Assembly (NCBI RefSeq): GCF_000935215.1
Contig: NZ_JXXD01000143.1
Location: 36,837-100,836 of the forward strand
Reading direction: 5' to 3'
DNA length: 64,000 nucleotides
Source: Stutzerimonas stutzeri
GTDB taxonomy: Bacteria; Pseudomonadota; Gammaproteobacteria; Pseudomonadales; Pseudomonadaceae
Shown here: positions 42,773 through 52,939 of the stretch, in pieces
Numbering within the stretch: position 1 is the stretch's first letter
How the letters are laid out: the number at the start of each line of letters is the position of its first letter
Notes under the pieces: model-generated
Told to the model about the DNA's origin: nothing
Seen by the model: the letters and a program-made list of their open reading frames with translations, nothing else
Databases searched by the model: none
Position numbers and translations under genes: made by a program

Positions 42773-44821
42773 ATGATCAAAATGAATGCTAATGCTTTGT
42801 TGAGCGGGGTGCGCAGCAATACGCTGACCACCGGTTTGTTTATCGTGCTGATCGTATCGATCGTGCTGCTGTTCGCGAACTTCGCGTACGTCAACACTCA
42901 GGCCGATCACGATAACGAATACATCGCTCACGCAGGAGAGCTGCGCGTACTGTCCCAGCAGATCGCCAAGGATGCCGTGGAAGCGGCGACCGGCACGCAG
43001 GAGGCGTTCGCGTCTCTGAAGCAGGCCCGGAACGAGTTCAACCAGCGCTGGGCCTATCTCTCGCAAGGAAACGAGGACATCGGTCTGCCGGCGGTTCCCG
43101 AATCGTTGCGCGATGAAGTCAACGCGGTGGAGCAGGACTGGAACACGCTGCGTCGCGATACCGACGCCATCCTGGCCAGTGAGCAGACTGTCCTGTCGCT
43201 CCACCAGGTAGCCAGCACCCTCGCCGAAACCATTCCTCAGCTCCAGGTCGAGTACGAGGAGGTCGTCGACATCCTGCTGGAAAGTGGTGCGCCAGCAGCG
43301 CAGGTTTCGGTTGCCCAGCGCCAGTCGCTGCTGGCCGAGCGTATCCTCGGTTCGGTGAACAAGGTGCTGTCCGGTGACCAGGACTCGGTTCAGGCGGCCG
43401 ATATGTTTGGTCGTGATGCCAGTCTGTTCGGTCGAGTCCTGAATGCGATGATCGAAGGCAACGTCGCCATGGGCATCACTGCGGTGGCCGACGAAGAGGC
43501 GCTGGATCGTCTCTCGGAGATCGCTGAGCTCTTCCAGTTCGTATCCGGATCGGTGGACGAAATTCTCGAAACGTCGCCTGAACTGTTCCAGGTGCGCGAG
43601 TCGGCGAACAGCATCTTCGAGGTTTCGCAGACCCTGCTCGACAAGACCTCCGCGCTGACGCAAGGCCTGCAGAGCCGCGCCGATGCCCGTTATCTCAACA
43701 CCATCCTCGGTTACGTGCTGGGCGCCATTGCGCTGGCCTCGATCATCCTGATTGGTCTGGTAATGGTTCAGGAAGCACGCCGCCGCCTGAGCGAAACCGC
43801 TGAGAAGAACGAGCGTAACCAGGCTGCGATTCTGCGACTGCTCGATGAAATCGGCGACCTCGCAGACGGTGACCTGACGGTGGCCGCGACCGTTACCGAA
43901 GACTTCACCGGTGCGATTGCCGACTCGATCAACTACTCCATCGACCAGCTGCGCGAACTGGTAGCCACCATCAACCAGACCGCTGTTCAGGTATCGGGCG
44001 CTGCGCAGGAAACCCAGGCGACTGCAATGCACCTCGCCGAGGCCTCCGAACACCAGGCCCAGGAAATTGCCGGTGCTTCTGCTGCAATCAACGAAATGGC
44101 GGTTTCCATTGACCAGGTATCGGCCAACGCCGCGGAATCCTCGGCGGTAGCAGAACGTTCGGTAGCCATTGCCAACAAGGGTAACGAGGTGGTGCACAAC
44201 ACCATCACCGGCATGGACAACATTCGCGAGCAGATCCAGGACACGTCCAAGCGGATCAAGCGTCTCGGTGAGTCGTCCCAGGAGATCGGTGACATCGTCA
44301 GCCTGATTAACGACATTGCCGACCAGACCAACATCCTTGCACTCAACGCGGCGATCCAGGCATCCATGGCGGGCGACGCAGGCCGCGGCTTCGCCGTTGT
44401 AGCGGACGAAGTACAGCGCCTGGCTGAACGCTCTTCCGCGGCGACCAAGCAGATCGAGGCACTGGTAAAGACCATTCAGACCGACACCAACGAGGCGGTC
44501 ATCTCGATGGAACAGACCACCTCCGAAGTGGTGCGCGGTGCGCGTCTGGCGCAGGACGCCGGTGTGGCACTGGAAGAGATCGAGAAGGTATCGAAGACGC
44601 TTGCGGCGCTGATCCAGAACATCTCCAACGCGGCACGTCAGCAGGCTTCTTCGGCCGGCCACATCTCCAACACCATGAACGTGATCCAGGAGATCACCTC
44701 GCAGACCTCGTCGGGTACCACCGCTACGGCCAAGAGCATCGGTAATTTGGCCAAGATGGCCAACGAGATGCGCCATTCCGTTTCCGGCTTTACCCTGCCG
44801 GATGCTCCGGATCAGGCCTGA
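42773..44821 (+). CDS. pilJ: Pilus methyl-accepting chemotaxis protein PilJ
   Basis: The 682-residue receptor has TM1 (about residues 17-40) and TM2 (about 308-331) around a periplasmic region with two PilJ-type helical modules ([37 protein letters not shown]). A HAMP-like segment ([20 protein letters not shown]) and a long signalling coiled coil follow, with the hairpin tip [26 protein letters not shown], where the usual E of N-A-A-I-E-A is Q as in other PilJ. It senses pilus tension or PilA contact. The start at 42773 ([12 protein letters not shown]) is preferred; Met4 is an alternative. No C-terminal CheR-tethering pentapeptide is visible. Confidence 0.96.
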   Translation: MIKMNANALLSGVRSNTLTTGLFIVLIVSIVLLFANFAYVNTQADHDNEYIAHAGELRVLSQQIAKDAVEAATGTQEAFASLKQARNEFNQRWAYLSQGNEDIGLPAVPESLRDEVNAVEQDWNTLRRDTDAILASEQTVLSLHQVASTLAETIPQLQVEYEEVVDILLESGAPAAQVSVAQRQSLLAERILGSVNKVLSGDQDSVQAADMFGRDASLFGRVLNAMIEGNVAMGITAVADEEALDRLSEIAELFQFVSGSVDEILETSPELFQVRESANSIFEVSQTLLDKTSALTQGLQSRADARYLNTILGYVLGAIALASIILIGLVMVQEARRRLSETAEKNERNQAAILRLLDEIGDLADGDLTVAATVTEDFTGAIADSINYSIDQLRELVATINQTAVQVSGAAQETQATAMHLAEASEHQAQEIAGASAAINEMAVSIDQVSANAAESSAVAERSVAIANKGNEVVHNTITGMDNIREQIQDTSKRIKRLGESSQEIGDIVSLINDIADQTNILALNAAIQASMAGDAGRGFAVVADEVQRLAERSSAATKQIEALVKTIQTDTNEAVISMEQTTSEVVRGARLAQDAGVALEEIEKVSKTLAALIQNISNAARQQASSAGHISNTMNVIQEITSQTSSGTTATAKSIGNLAKMANEMRHSVSGFTLPDAPDQA

Positions 44822-44831
44822 CTTGAGCAGT

Positions 44832-44856
44832 GCGGCAGTCATCTGATGGCTGCCGC
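44832..44856 (+). other. Hairpin between pilJ and pilK
   Basis: GCGGCAGTCA (44832-44841) pairs with TGGCTGCCGC (44847-44856) across a 5-nt loop (one G-U pair), 11 bp after the pilJ stop. No T tract follows. It could protect the pilJ mRNA or reduce downstream pilK-chpA expression. Confidence 0.35.
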
Positions 44857-44882
44857 CGATGATCATGAGCGAGGGGCAGGGC

Positions 44883-45749
44883 ATGCAGCCGAGGTTTGAC
44901 TGGGCATTGGAGCCCTTGGCCGATATGTCGCCGGCGGAATTCCATGACTGGCAGACGCTCCTCGAAGAGCGCTCCGGCATGGTCGTCAGCGAACGCAGGC
45001 GCAGCTTCCTGCAGACCAATCTGAGCGCTCGCATGCGCGAGGTCGGTGCTCCCGACTATGCCAGCTACTATCGGCAGGTCACCTCCGGCCCCCGTGGTGC
45101 TGTCGAGTGGTCGACCCTCATGGACAGGCTGACCGTTCAGGAAACACGTTTCTTCCGTCATCCCGCTTCTTTTGATCTGCTCGAAACCTACTTGCGCCAG
45201 CGTCTGGAGCAGGAGTCGATCAAGCGACCCCTGGCGCTGTGGAGCGTGGGTTGCGCAAGTGGTGAAGAGACGTACTCGCTAGCCATGGCCACCGCCGAGG
45301 CGCTGGCGGGACGCGAATTCGACGGCAGCTTCGGGGTCACCGGTACGGATATCAGTCTGAGCGCGCTGGCCAAGTCCCGAACAGCGGTCTACAGCGCGCG
45401 CAAGCTGGAGCAGGTCGAACCGGCGTTGCGTGAGCGTTATTTCCTGTCGCTATCCGATGATCGTTTTCAAGTGATTCCCGGCCTGGCCGCACGTGTGTGC
45501 TTTGCAAGGCTCAATGTGCTGGAACTGGCGAACTCGCCCGTTTCCAGCATGGACGTTATTTTCTGTCAGAACCTGCTGATCTATTTCCGCCGCTGGCGTC
45601 GCCGAGAAATCCTCAATCGCCTGGCAGATTGCCTGGCTCCGGGGGGGTTGTTGGTGATCGGTGTAGGTGAAGTGGTCGGCTGGCAGCATCCGGGATTGCT
45701 TCCGGTGGCCAACGATCAGGTTCTGGCTTTTACCCGGAAAAGTTTATGA
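44883..45749 (+). CDS. pilK: CheR-like methyltransferase PilK
   Basis: A 288-residue chemoreceptor glutamate methyltransferase. The N-terminal CheR helix domain has LLEERSGMVVSERRRSFLQTNLSARM, the SAM-binding loop is LWSVGCASGEETYSLAMA near residue 117 and the catalytic-domain NLLIYFRRWRRREIL lies near residue 232. It would methylate PilJ. The ATG at 44883 has GAGGGG in front; an ATG at 44859 is also in frame and adds eight residues. Its TGA overlaps a possible chpA start (ATGA at 45746). Confidence 0.93.
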   Translation: MQPRFDWALEPLADMSPAEFHDWQTLLEERSGMVVSERRRSFLQTNLSARMREVGAPDYASYYRQVTSGPRGAVEWSTLMDRLTVQETRFFRHPASFDLLETYLRQRLEQESIKRPLALWSVGCASGEETYSLAMATAEALAGREFDGSFGVTGTDISLSALAKSRTAVYSARKLEQVEPALRERYFLSLSDDRFQVIPGLAARVCFARLNVLELANSPVSSMDVIFCQNLLIYFRRWRRREILNRLADCLAPGGLLVIGVGEVVGWQHPGLLPVANDQVLAFTRKSL

Positions 45750-45760
45750 GCGGAGTCGCT

Positions 45761-48700
45761 ATGGGTGATCGGCACGATTATGTCGCCCTGGAGTGGGTGA
45801 AAGGCGAGATTGCCGAGACGCTTAAGCAGGCGCGTCAGGCTCTGGAGGCGTTCGTCGAGAACCCACAGGACTCGACCCGGATGCGCTTTTGCCTGACCTA
45901 TGTGCATCAGGTCCACGGCACTCTGCAGATGGTGGAGTTCTTCGGCGCAGCATTGCTCGCCGAGGAAATGGAGCAGCTGGCGCGGGCCCTGCTCGACGAG
46001 CGGGTGGCCAATCAGGGCGAGGCGCTCGAGGTGATGATGCAGGCCATCCTGCAGCTGCCTGCCTATCTGGACCGCATTCAGAGTGCGCGCCGCGACCTGC
46101 CGATGGTGGTGCTGCCGCTGCTTAACGACCTGCGCGCCGCTCGCGGTGAAAAGCTGCTTTCTGAAACCAGCCTATTTTCACCCGACCTGTCCGGACGCAC
46201 GCCGGCGCTTTCCCAGGAGTCGGTCGAGCGTCTGCGTACGAACGAGCTGCCGGCCCTGCTGCGCAAGCTGCGCCAGATGTTGCAGGTTGCGCTGGTTGGG
46301 GTGATTCGCAACCAGGACCTGCCGACCAATCTCGGCTACATGGTGCGCGTATTCGCCCGCCTGGAAATGCTCTGCAAGGATGCGCCACTGGCGGCGCTAT
46401 GGCAGATCGCCTCGGGCATGGTCGAAGGTCTGGCCAGTGGCGGCGTGAGCAACGGCACCTCCGTCCGCACCTTGTTGCGACAGGTAGACAAGCAGCTCAA
46501 GCGGTTGGTCGAGGAAGGCGCTGATGGCCTAAATCAGGCTGCGCCCGATGAGCTGATCAAGAACCTGCTCTTCTACGTCGCCAAGGCGCCGGGGCAGACG
46601 CCCCGTATCCAGGCGTTAAAGCAGCTTTACCGCCTCGACGAAGCGCTGCCGGACAGCGCCGTGGTCGATCAGGAGCGTGCTCAGCTGGCTGGTCCCGACC
46701 GTGGTGCGATGCGCTCGGTGGTCGCTGCCCTTTGTGAAGAGCTGGTGCGGGTAAAGGACAGCCTGGACCTGTTCGTGCGCAGCGATCGCAAGGTCATTGC
46801 CGAGCTGTCCAGCCTCGAGGTCCCGCTCAAGCAGATCGCCGATACCTTGGCAGTGCTCGGCTTCGCTCAACCGCGCAAGATCATTCTCGATCAGATCGTC
46901 CTCGTCCAGTCCGTAGCGCAGGGGCAGCAGGCGCCCGACGACGCCATCCTGATGGATATCGCCGGTGCGTTGCTGTATGTCGAGGCCACGTTGGCCGGCA
47001 TGGTCGGCGGTCCCACGGAGGAGCGCAGCGAAGCAAGCCACCTGCCGACCACCGATGTTGCCCAGATTCACCAGTTGGTCATTCGCGAAGCGCGTAACGG
47101 GCTGGAGCAGGCCAAGGACGCAATCATCGAATTCATTGCCTCGCAATGGAACCACGAGCATCTGGCCCGGGTGCCGGATCTGCTCACTCAGGTTCGCGGC
47201 GGCCTGGCGATGATTCCCCTGGAGCGTGCTGCGTCCCTGCTGCAAGCCTGCAATGGCTACATCCAGGATCAGCTTCTGGCGCGACAGGCCGTGCCGGACT
47301 GGCAGAGCCTGGATACCCTGGCTGACGCGATCACCAGCGTCGAGTATTACCTCGAGCGACTGTCCGAGGATTGCGGCACCCAGGGCGATCTGATTCTGGA
47401 TGTGGCCGAAGAAAGTCTGCAGAACCTTGGCTACTCGCTGGGACATGCAAATGCTCCGATGAAGGTCGCGGCGGTCGAGAACGAATTCGCCGATCCGCTG
47501 GACGAGATCGAAGTGCTGCCTGAAGAGCCGGACGCAAGTCTGGATGCATTCGACTCCGTTGCGGTCGATCAGGAAGAATCTCCGGCACCGATGGACCCTG
47601 ATTTCTTGAGCGAGGCGCAAGCGCCACTCGAGAGTCATGATGCGGAGATCGCGGCGGAGGCCGAGGAAAGCGAGTGGACGCTGGAAGACCTGTCCAGCGA
47701 TGAAGAAATCATTTTCAACCTGCCAGAAGAGATGCCGGCATCCGAAACGCCTCCAGACTCACTTGAAGATGAGTCGGACCTGAGCGAATGGAGCGATGCG
47801 CAGGTCGCCGAGCTCGGTCTTCCGGAAGTGAGCCTGCCAGATTATTCCGAACCTGAAAGCCTGCAGGTCGAAGTCGAGCCTGTACTCAGCCTTGAGGAAG
47901 TCATGGCGGCGCCGGTCGCAGCCATCAACCCGCCTGCTCAGGATGTACCGCCTAGCCTCCTGCCGCCTCCTGCCGACGAAGAACCGGTCGACGAGGACCT
48001 GCTGGAAGTCTTCATCGAGGAAGCAGCAGAAGTTCTGGAGGCGATTGGCGAGCAGTTGCCACTCTGGCTTGCCGACAGTGACAACAAGGATGCCCTGGGC
48101 GAAGTGCGACGTGCATTCCACACGCTCAAGGGCAGTGGGCGGATGGTGCGTGCACTGGTCATCGGCGAGTTGGCATGGTCCATCGAGAACCTGCTCAATC
48201 GGGTTCTCGATCGCAGCATCCAGCCGACCGACTCGGTGAGGCAGGTCGTGTGCGATGTCGTTGCGCTGATGCCGGCCCTCGTCGATGAGTTCGCAGCCAA
48301 GGCCCAGCGCCAGCGTGATGACGTCGATCACCTTGCGGCAGCAGCGCATGCCCTGGCCAAGGGGCAGTCAGTGGTGCTTTCGCAGCCTGCTGAGACGCCT
48401 GCTGCGATTGCGGACGAGCCTGCCCCCTCCGCAGCGCCGCAAGACGATGACGACGCACTGGACCCCCAGTTGCTGGAAATTTTTCGCAACGAGGCCGAAT
48501 CGCATCTGACCACGCTGGTCAGTTTTCTCGCCGATTGCGCCCAGCGCCTGCCGCAGCCGGTGACCGATGCACTGCAACGTGCCTTGCACACGCTCAAGGG
48601 TAGTGCGCACATGGCCGGCATCCTGCCGGTGGCGGAAATCGCAACGCCTCTGGAGAAGATGGTCAAGGAATTCAAGACCAACCTGATCCAGATGGATCTG

Positions 48701-51700
48701 GCCGAAGCCGAGCTGCTGCATGAGGCCGAGCTGTTGTTACGCCAGGGGCTGGCCAATCTCGATCATGAACCGTTGGCGCCGATAGAAGGCGCCCCGGAGT
48801 TCCTGGCCAAGGTGCACGCCCTGCATCAGGCCAGATTGGTCGAAGCCGGCGCCCGCCAGCATAACGATGCTGGTGAGGTCCGCGATCCGAGCGTGATCGC
48901 GCTGTTCCTCTCTGAAGGCATGGACATCCTGCTGGATGCCGAAGATTTGCTGCGCAGCTGGCGCGAGCATCCTGCCGAGCGTCAGGAACTCTCCGCTCTG
49001 CTGCAGGAGCTGACCACGCTCGGACAGGGCGCGAAAATGGCCGACCTGCCGCAGATGGAAGCGTTGTGCCAGGTGCTGCTGCGTTTGTACGCGGTGGTTG
49101 AGGAGGGGCGACTGGCTGTTAGCGAGCGCTTCTTCGACGACGTCGAGCAGGGCCATGAAGCGCTGGTCGGCATGATGGATCAGGTAGCTGCCGCGCTGCA
49201 GGTGAGTGAGCAGTCGGAGTTGGTGGCGCGGCTCGAAGCACTGCTCGCCGAAGCCATTGATCCATTGGTTCTGGAGCAGCCGGGCGACCCCGTGCCGGTT
49301 GCTGCTCCTGGCGAGATTTCGCTGACAGAATTGCCCGCCGAAGCCGAAGCCGAAGCCGAAGCCGAAGCCGAAGCCGAAGCCGAAGCCTGGCCCGAAGAAG
49401 ACGCCCCGCAAGACGAGGCGCAGGACGATCTCGATCACGAAATGGTTGAGATCTTTCTCGACGAAGCCGTTGACCTGATGGAAAGCGCCGGCCATGCGCT
49501 TGATCGCTGGCTCGCTGATCCGGCCAACCAGATGGCGCTCTCGGCTCTGCTGCGCGACCTTCACACCCTCAAGGGCGGCGCCCGGATGGCAGCAATCCGT
49601 CCGATCGGCGACCTCGCCCATGAGCTGGAGTCGCTTTACGAGGGGCTCTCCGACGGTCGCTACGTCCATTCCGCCCCGCTTGCAGCGCTGTTGCAGCGTA
49701 GCCACGATCATCTGGCGCTGCAGCTCGAGCAGCTGCAGGGCGAGATGCCGATGAGCAGTGCTGATGCACTCATCGAGTCGATGAAAGCCTTCCGTCAGGG
49801 TGCCCTGCCGGCATTCGACGGCGTTGATTCGACTGATGCTTCCCTACTCGAGACGGATGCGGGTCCTGACCTGATCCGACCGGAGAACGATCCTGCTCAA
49901 TCGCTGGATGAGCCGCTTAGCGCCGATGCGTTTGATTTACCGCTGCTCGATGTCGATGAGACTTCTGCCGAGGCGGATGAAGGCGACAACGAAACTGCAG
50001 CGGACGATAGCCGCGCTTCGGATATCCCGGTCAGCGAAGAGTTGGATGAGATCGACCTCGGCCTTCCCGAGCTGGATGAGGTGCCGGAAGCGTTCGAAGC
50101 TGTGCCGGCCGCCGAGGAGCACGACGCAGTCGAGCGCGATCCCGAATTAGTGGAGATCTTCCTCGAGGAGGGTTTCGACCTCATCGAGAGTGCTGCGGGT
50201 GGTTTGCAACGCTGGATGGCGGATGTCGACAACAGCTTCGAACTCGAGGCATTGCAGCGCGATCTGCATACCCTCAAGGGCGGGGCCCGGATGGCTGATA
50301 TCCGTGAAATCGGTGATCTCTCCCACGAGCTCGAGTTTCTTTACGAAGGCCTGTGCGCCGGTAGCTACCGGGCCAGCCCGGAATTGTTCGGCCTTCTGCA
50401 GGCCTGCCAGGACCGCCTGGCGGAAATGCTCGAGGCGGTGCGGGCCCACCAACCGGTGCCATCGGGTGATGCGCTGATCGAGACGATTCGCCACTTTCGC
50501 AACAACCCCGATGAGCAACTGAGCATTCCCAGCAGCGTGTCGCTGAAGGCCGCTCAGGAAGATGCGCAGCAGTCTGCCGAAGCCGAAATTCTCGACATCT
50601 TTGTCGAGGAAGCTGACGACCTGCTGGAGGAAATGGAATCAGCGCTCGGTCGCTGGGATGCCGGCCGTGAGGATGCCGCTCCGTTGGCTGACATGCTCCG
50701 TGTGCTGCACACGCTGAAAGGCGGTGCGCGGCTGGCTGGGCAGACCGCACTGGGCAACATGGCCCACGATCTGGAGCAGCGGTTGAGCGAGGCGCAGCAG
50801 CAGGGCGCCCCGTGGCCGGATAGCCTGTTTCTCGATGTGCAGCACGGCTACGACGCGCTGCTGAAGGATGTCGAGCTGCTTCGGGCGGGCCTGGCGAGCG
50901 ACGGAAGCGACGCTTCGCAACCTGAGTCGTCGGAGCTCGAGCCAGAGTTGCCGCGCGAGCCGGTGGCTCTGGAACAACCGATCGTCGCGGCCAGTACCTT
51001 GCCGAAGCCGAGTACCAGCCCGGCGAAGGTGCTGCCATTCATTCGACGCGCACAGCTGGCCGCCCAGGAAGCCGCTGCGCGGCGGGCACCGCAGGAGCTG
51101 GTCAAGGTTCCCGCAGAACTGCTGGAGGGTCTGGTCAACCTGGCGGGCGAAACATCGATCTTCCGCGGTCGAGTCGAGCAGCAGGTCAGCGACGTCGGCT
51201 TCACCCTTGGCGAGATGGAAGCGACCATCGAGCGGGTGCGCGACCAGCTGCGCCGATTGGATACCGAAACCCAGGCGCAGATTCTCAGCCGTTACCAGGC
51301 TGAAGCCGAGCGCGCCGGCTATGACGATTTCGACCCGCTGGAAATGGACCGCCATTCGCAGCTGCAACAGCTTTCGCGCGCACTGTTCGAGTCAGCGTCC
51401 GACTTGCTCGATCTGAAGGAAACCCTGGCTGCGCGTAATCGCGACGCTGAAACGCTGCTGCTGCAGCAGGCTCGGGTCAATACCGAGCTACAGGAAGGCC
51501 TCATGCGTACCCGCATGGTTCCTTTCGAGCGCCTGGTGCCGCGCCTGCGCAGAATCGTGCGGCAGGTCGCTGGCGAGCTCGGCAAACAGGTCGAGTTCAT
51601 GGTCGGCAACGCCACCGGTGAGATGGACCGCAGCGTGCTTGAGCGAATCGTTGCGCCGCTGGAGCACATGCTGCGCAACGCCGTCGATCACGGTATCGAG

Positions 51701-52939
51701 CCGGTCGAGCGTCGTCGTGCTGCCGGCAAGCCCGAGCAGGGCGTGATACGCCTGGATCTGGCCCGTGAGGGCGGCGATATCGTGCTGACGCTGGCCGACG
51801 ACGGCGGTGGCATCAATCTGGACGCGGTGCGGCGCAAGGCGATCGAGCGCGGGCTGATGTCCTCCGATAGCGACCTGTCCGAGCATGAAATCCTGCAGTT
51901 CATCCTCGAAGCCGGGTTCTCCACCGCGGAGCGCGTCACGCAGATCTCCGGACGCGGCGTGGGCATGGACGTGGTGCACTCGGAAGTGAAGCAGCTCGGC
52001 GGGTCGATGAGCATCGAGTCGACGCTCGGTCAGGGCACGCGCTTCCTGATTCGCCTGCCGTTCACGGTGTCGGTGAACCGCGCGCTGATGGTTTACTCCG
52101 GCGAGGATCTGTATGCGATTCCGCTGAATACCATCGAAGGTATCGTGCGTGTCTCGCCATACGAGCTGGAAGCTTATTACCAGCCGGATGCGCCGCGCTT
52201 CGAATATGCCGGTCAGGCTTACGAGCTGCGTTACCTCGGCGATCTCTTGAACAACGGCCAGAAGCCCAAGCTGGTGGGGCAGAGCCTGCCGCTGCCGGTG
52301 ATCCTGGTGCGCTCGAAAGAGCACAGCGTTGCGGTACAGGTCGACAGCCTCGCCGGTTCTCGTGAAATCGTGGTGAAGAGCCTCGGGCTGCAGTTCGCCG
52401 GCGTACATGGCATTTCCGGTGCGACCATCCTCGGCGATGGCCGGGTCGTGGTGATTCTGGACCTGCTGGCGACCATCCGTGTGCTCCATGCGCACCAGCT
52501 CATTCAGCTGCAACAGCCGCGCCTTATCGATCAGGTGCAGGAGCCGGTCGAGGTCGAAACCGAACGGCCGACACTGGTCATGGTGGTTGACGATTCGGTC
52601 ACCGTGCGCAAGGTCACCAGTCGTCTGCTGGAGCGCAATGGCATGAACGTTCTGACCGCCAAGGACGGGGTGGATGCCATCACTCAGCTGCAGGAGCGCA
52701 AGCCGGACATCATGCTGCTGGATATCGAGATGCCGCGCATGGACGGCTTCGAGGTGGCCACGCTGGTTCGCCACGACGAGCGTTTGAAGGATCTGCCGAT
52801 CATCATGATCACCTCGCGTACCGGCGAGAAGCACCGTGATCGCGCGCTGACCATCGGCGTCAACGAATACCTTGGCAAGCCCTATCAGGAATCGGTGTTG
52901 CTCGAGGCCATTCAGCGCTTGGTTCACGCCGATGTCTGA
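45761..52939 (+). CDS. chpA: Chemosensory hybrid histidine kinase ChpA (PilL)
   Basis: The 2392-residue CheA-type kinase of the Pil-Chp system. Phosphotransfer modules in order: N-terminal Hpt (His49 in VHQVHGTLQM), Thr476 module (LTQVRGGLAM), Hpt His787, Hpt His943, Thr1085 module (TTLGQGAKM) and Hpt His1268, His1503 and His1650 (each LHTLKGGAR). Then a CheA dimer/ATPase core (N-box HMLRNAVDHGIE near 1969; GRGVGMDVV), a CheW domain and a C-terminal receiver with Asp2321 (MLLDIEMPRMDG). Acidic linkers separate modules; one holds eight GCCGAA repeats. The start at 45761 has GGAG 5 nt upstream and matches MGDRHDYVALEWV of homologues; an overlapping ATG at 45746 is possible. It phosphorylates PilG and PilH. 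Confidence 0.96.
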   Translation: MGDRHDYVALEWVKGEIAETLKQARQALEAFVENPQDSTRMRFCLTYVHQVHGTLQMVEFFGAALLAEEMEQLARALLDERVANQGEALEVMMQAILQLPAYLDRIQSARRDLPMVVLPLLNDLRAARGEKLLSETSLFSPDLSGRTPALSQESVERLRTNELPALLRKLRQMLQVALVGVIRNQDLPTNLGYMVRVFARLEMLCKDAPLAALWQIASGMVEGLASGGVSNGTSVRTLLRQVDKQLKRLVEEGADGLNQAAPDELIKNLLFYVAKAPGQTPRIQALKQLYRLDEALPDSAVVDQERAQLAGPDRGAMRSVVAALCEELVRVKDSLDLFVRSDRKVIAELSSLEVPLKQIADTLAVLGFAQPRKIILDQIVLVQSVAQGQQAPDDAILMDIAGALLYVEATLAGMVGGPTEERSEASHLPTTDVAQIHQLVIREARNGLEQAKDAIIEFIASQWNHEHLARVPDLLTQVRGGLAMIPLERAASLLQACNGYIQDQLLARQAVPDWQSLDTLADAITSVEYYLERLSEDCGTQGDLILDVAEESLQNLGYSLGHANAPMKVAAVENEFADPLDEIEVLPEEPDASLDAFDSVAVDQEESPAPMDPDFLSEAQAPLESHDAEIAAEAEESEWTLEDLSSDEEIIFNLPEEMPASETPPDSLEDESDLSEWSDAQVAELGLPEVSLPDYSEPESLQVEVEPVLSLEEVMAAPVAAINPPAQDVPPSLLPPPADEEPVDEDLLEVFIEEAAEVLEAIGEQLPLWLADSDNKDALGEVRRAFHTLKGSGRMVRALVIGELAWSIENLLNRVLDRSIQPTDSVRQVVCDVVALMPALVDEFAAKAQRQRDDVDHLAAAAHALAKGQSVVLSQPAETPAAIADEPAPSAAPQDDDDALDPQLLEIFRNEAESHLTTLVSFLADCAQRLPQPVTDALQRALHTLKGSAHMAGILPVAEIATPLEKMVKEFKTNLIQMDLAEAELLHEAELLLRQGLANLDHEPLAPIEGAPEFLAKVHALHQARLVEAGARQHNDAGEVRDPSVIALFLSEGMDILLDAEDLLRSWREHPAERQELSALLQELTTLGQGAKMADLPQMEALCQVLLRLYAVVEEGRLAVSERFFDDVEQGHEALVGMMDQVAAALQVSEQSELVARLEALLAEAIDPLVLEQPGDPVPVAAPGEISLTELPAEAEAEAEAEAEAEAEAWPEEDAPQDEAQDDLDHEMVEIFLDEAVDLMESAGHALDRWLADPANQMALSALLRDLHTLKGGARMAAIRPIGDLAHELESLYEGLSDGRYVHSAPLAALLQRSHDHLALQLEQLQGEMPMSSADALIESMKAFRQGALPAFDGVDSTDASLLETDAGPDLIRPENDPAQSLDEPLSADAFDLPLLDVDETSAEADEGDNETAADDSRASDIPVSEELDEIDLGLPELDEVPEAFEAVPAAEEHDAVERDPELVEIFLEEGFDLIESAAGGLQRWMADVDNSFELEALQRDLHTLKGGARMADIREIGDLSHELEFLYEGLCAGSYRASPELFGLLQACQDRLAEMLEAVRAHQPVPSGDALIETIRHFRNNPDEQLSIPSSVSLKAAQEDAQQSAEAEILDIFVEEADDLLEEMESALGRWDAGREDAAPLADMLRVLHTLKGGARLAGQTALGNMAHDLEQRLSEAQQQGAPWPDSLFLDVQHGYDALLKDVELLRAGLASDGSDASQPESSELEPELPREPVALEQPIVAASTLPKPSTSPAKVLPFIRRAQLAAQEAAARRAPQELVKVPAELLEGLVNLAGETSIFRGRVEQQVSDVGFTLGEMEATIERVRDQLRRLDTETQAQILSRYQAEAERAGYDDFDPLEMDRHSQLQQLSRALFESASDLLDLKETLAARNRDAETLLLQQARVNTELQEGLMRTRMVPFERLVPRLRRIVRQVAGELGKQVEFMVGNATGEMDRSVLERIVAPLEHMLRNAVDHGIEPVERRRAAGKPEQGVIRLDLAREGGDIVLTLADDGGGINLDAVRRKAIERGLMSSDSDLSEHEILQFILEAGFSTAERVTQISGRGVGMDVVHSEVKQLGGSMSIESTLGQGTRFLIRLPFTVSVNRALMVYSGEDLYAIPLNTIEGIVRVSPYELEAYYQPDAPRFEYAGQAYELRYLGDLLNNGQKPKLVGQSLPLPVILVRSKEHSVAVQVDSLAGSREIVVKSLGLQFAGVHGISGATILGDGRVVVILDLLATIRVLHAHQLIQLQQPRLIDQVQEPVEVETERPTLVMVVDDSVTVRKVTSRLLERNGMNVLTAKDGVDAITQLQERKPDIMLLDIEMPRMDGFEVATLVRHDERLKDLPIIMITSRTGEKHRDRALTIGVNEYLGKPYQESVLLEAIQRLVHADV
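49337..49387 (+). repeat. Eight tandem GCCGAA hexamers inside chpA
   Basis: Eight perfect copies of GCCGAA plus a final GCC encode an uninterrupted (Ala-Glu)8-Ala run at about residues 1193-1209 in the linker before the His1268 Hpt module. Each unit is two codons, so gain or loss of units by slippage keeps the frame and only changes linker length. Confidence 0.95.

Noticed and set aside
42590..45034. 814-codon antisense frame over pilJ
   Set aside because: The sense strand matches PilJ end to end; the antisense product has low-complexity composition and no ribosome-binding site.
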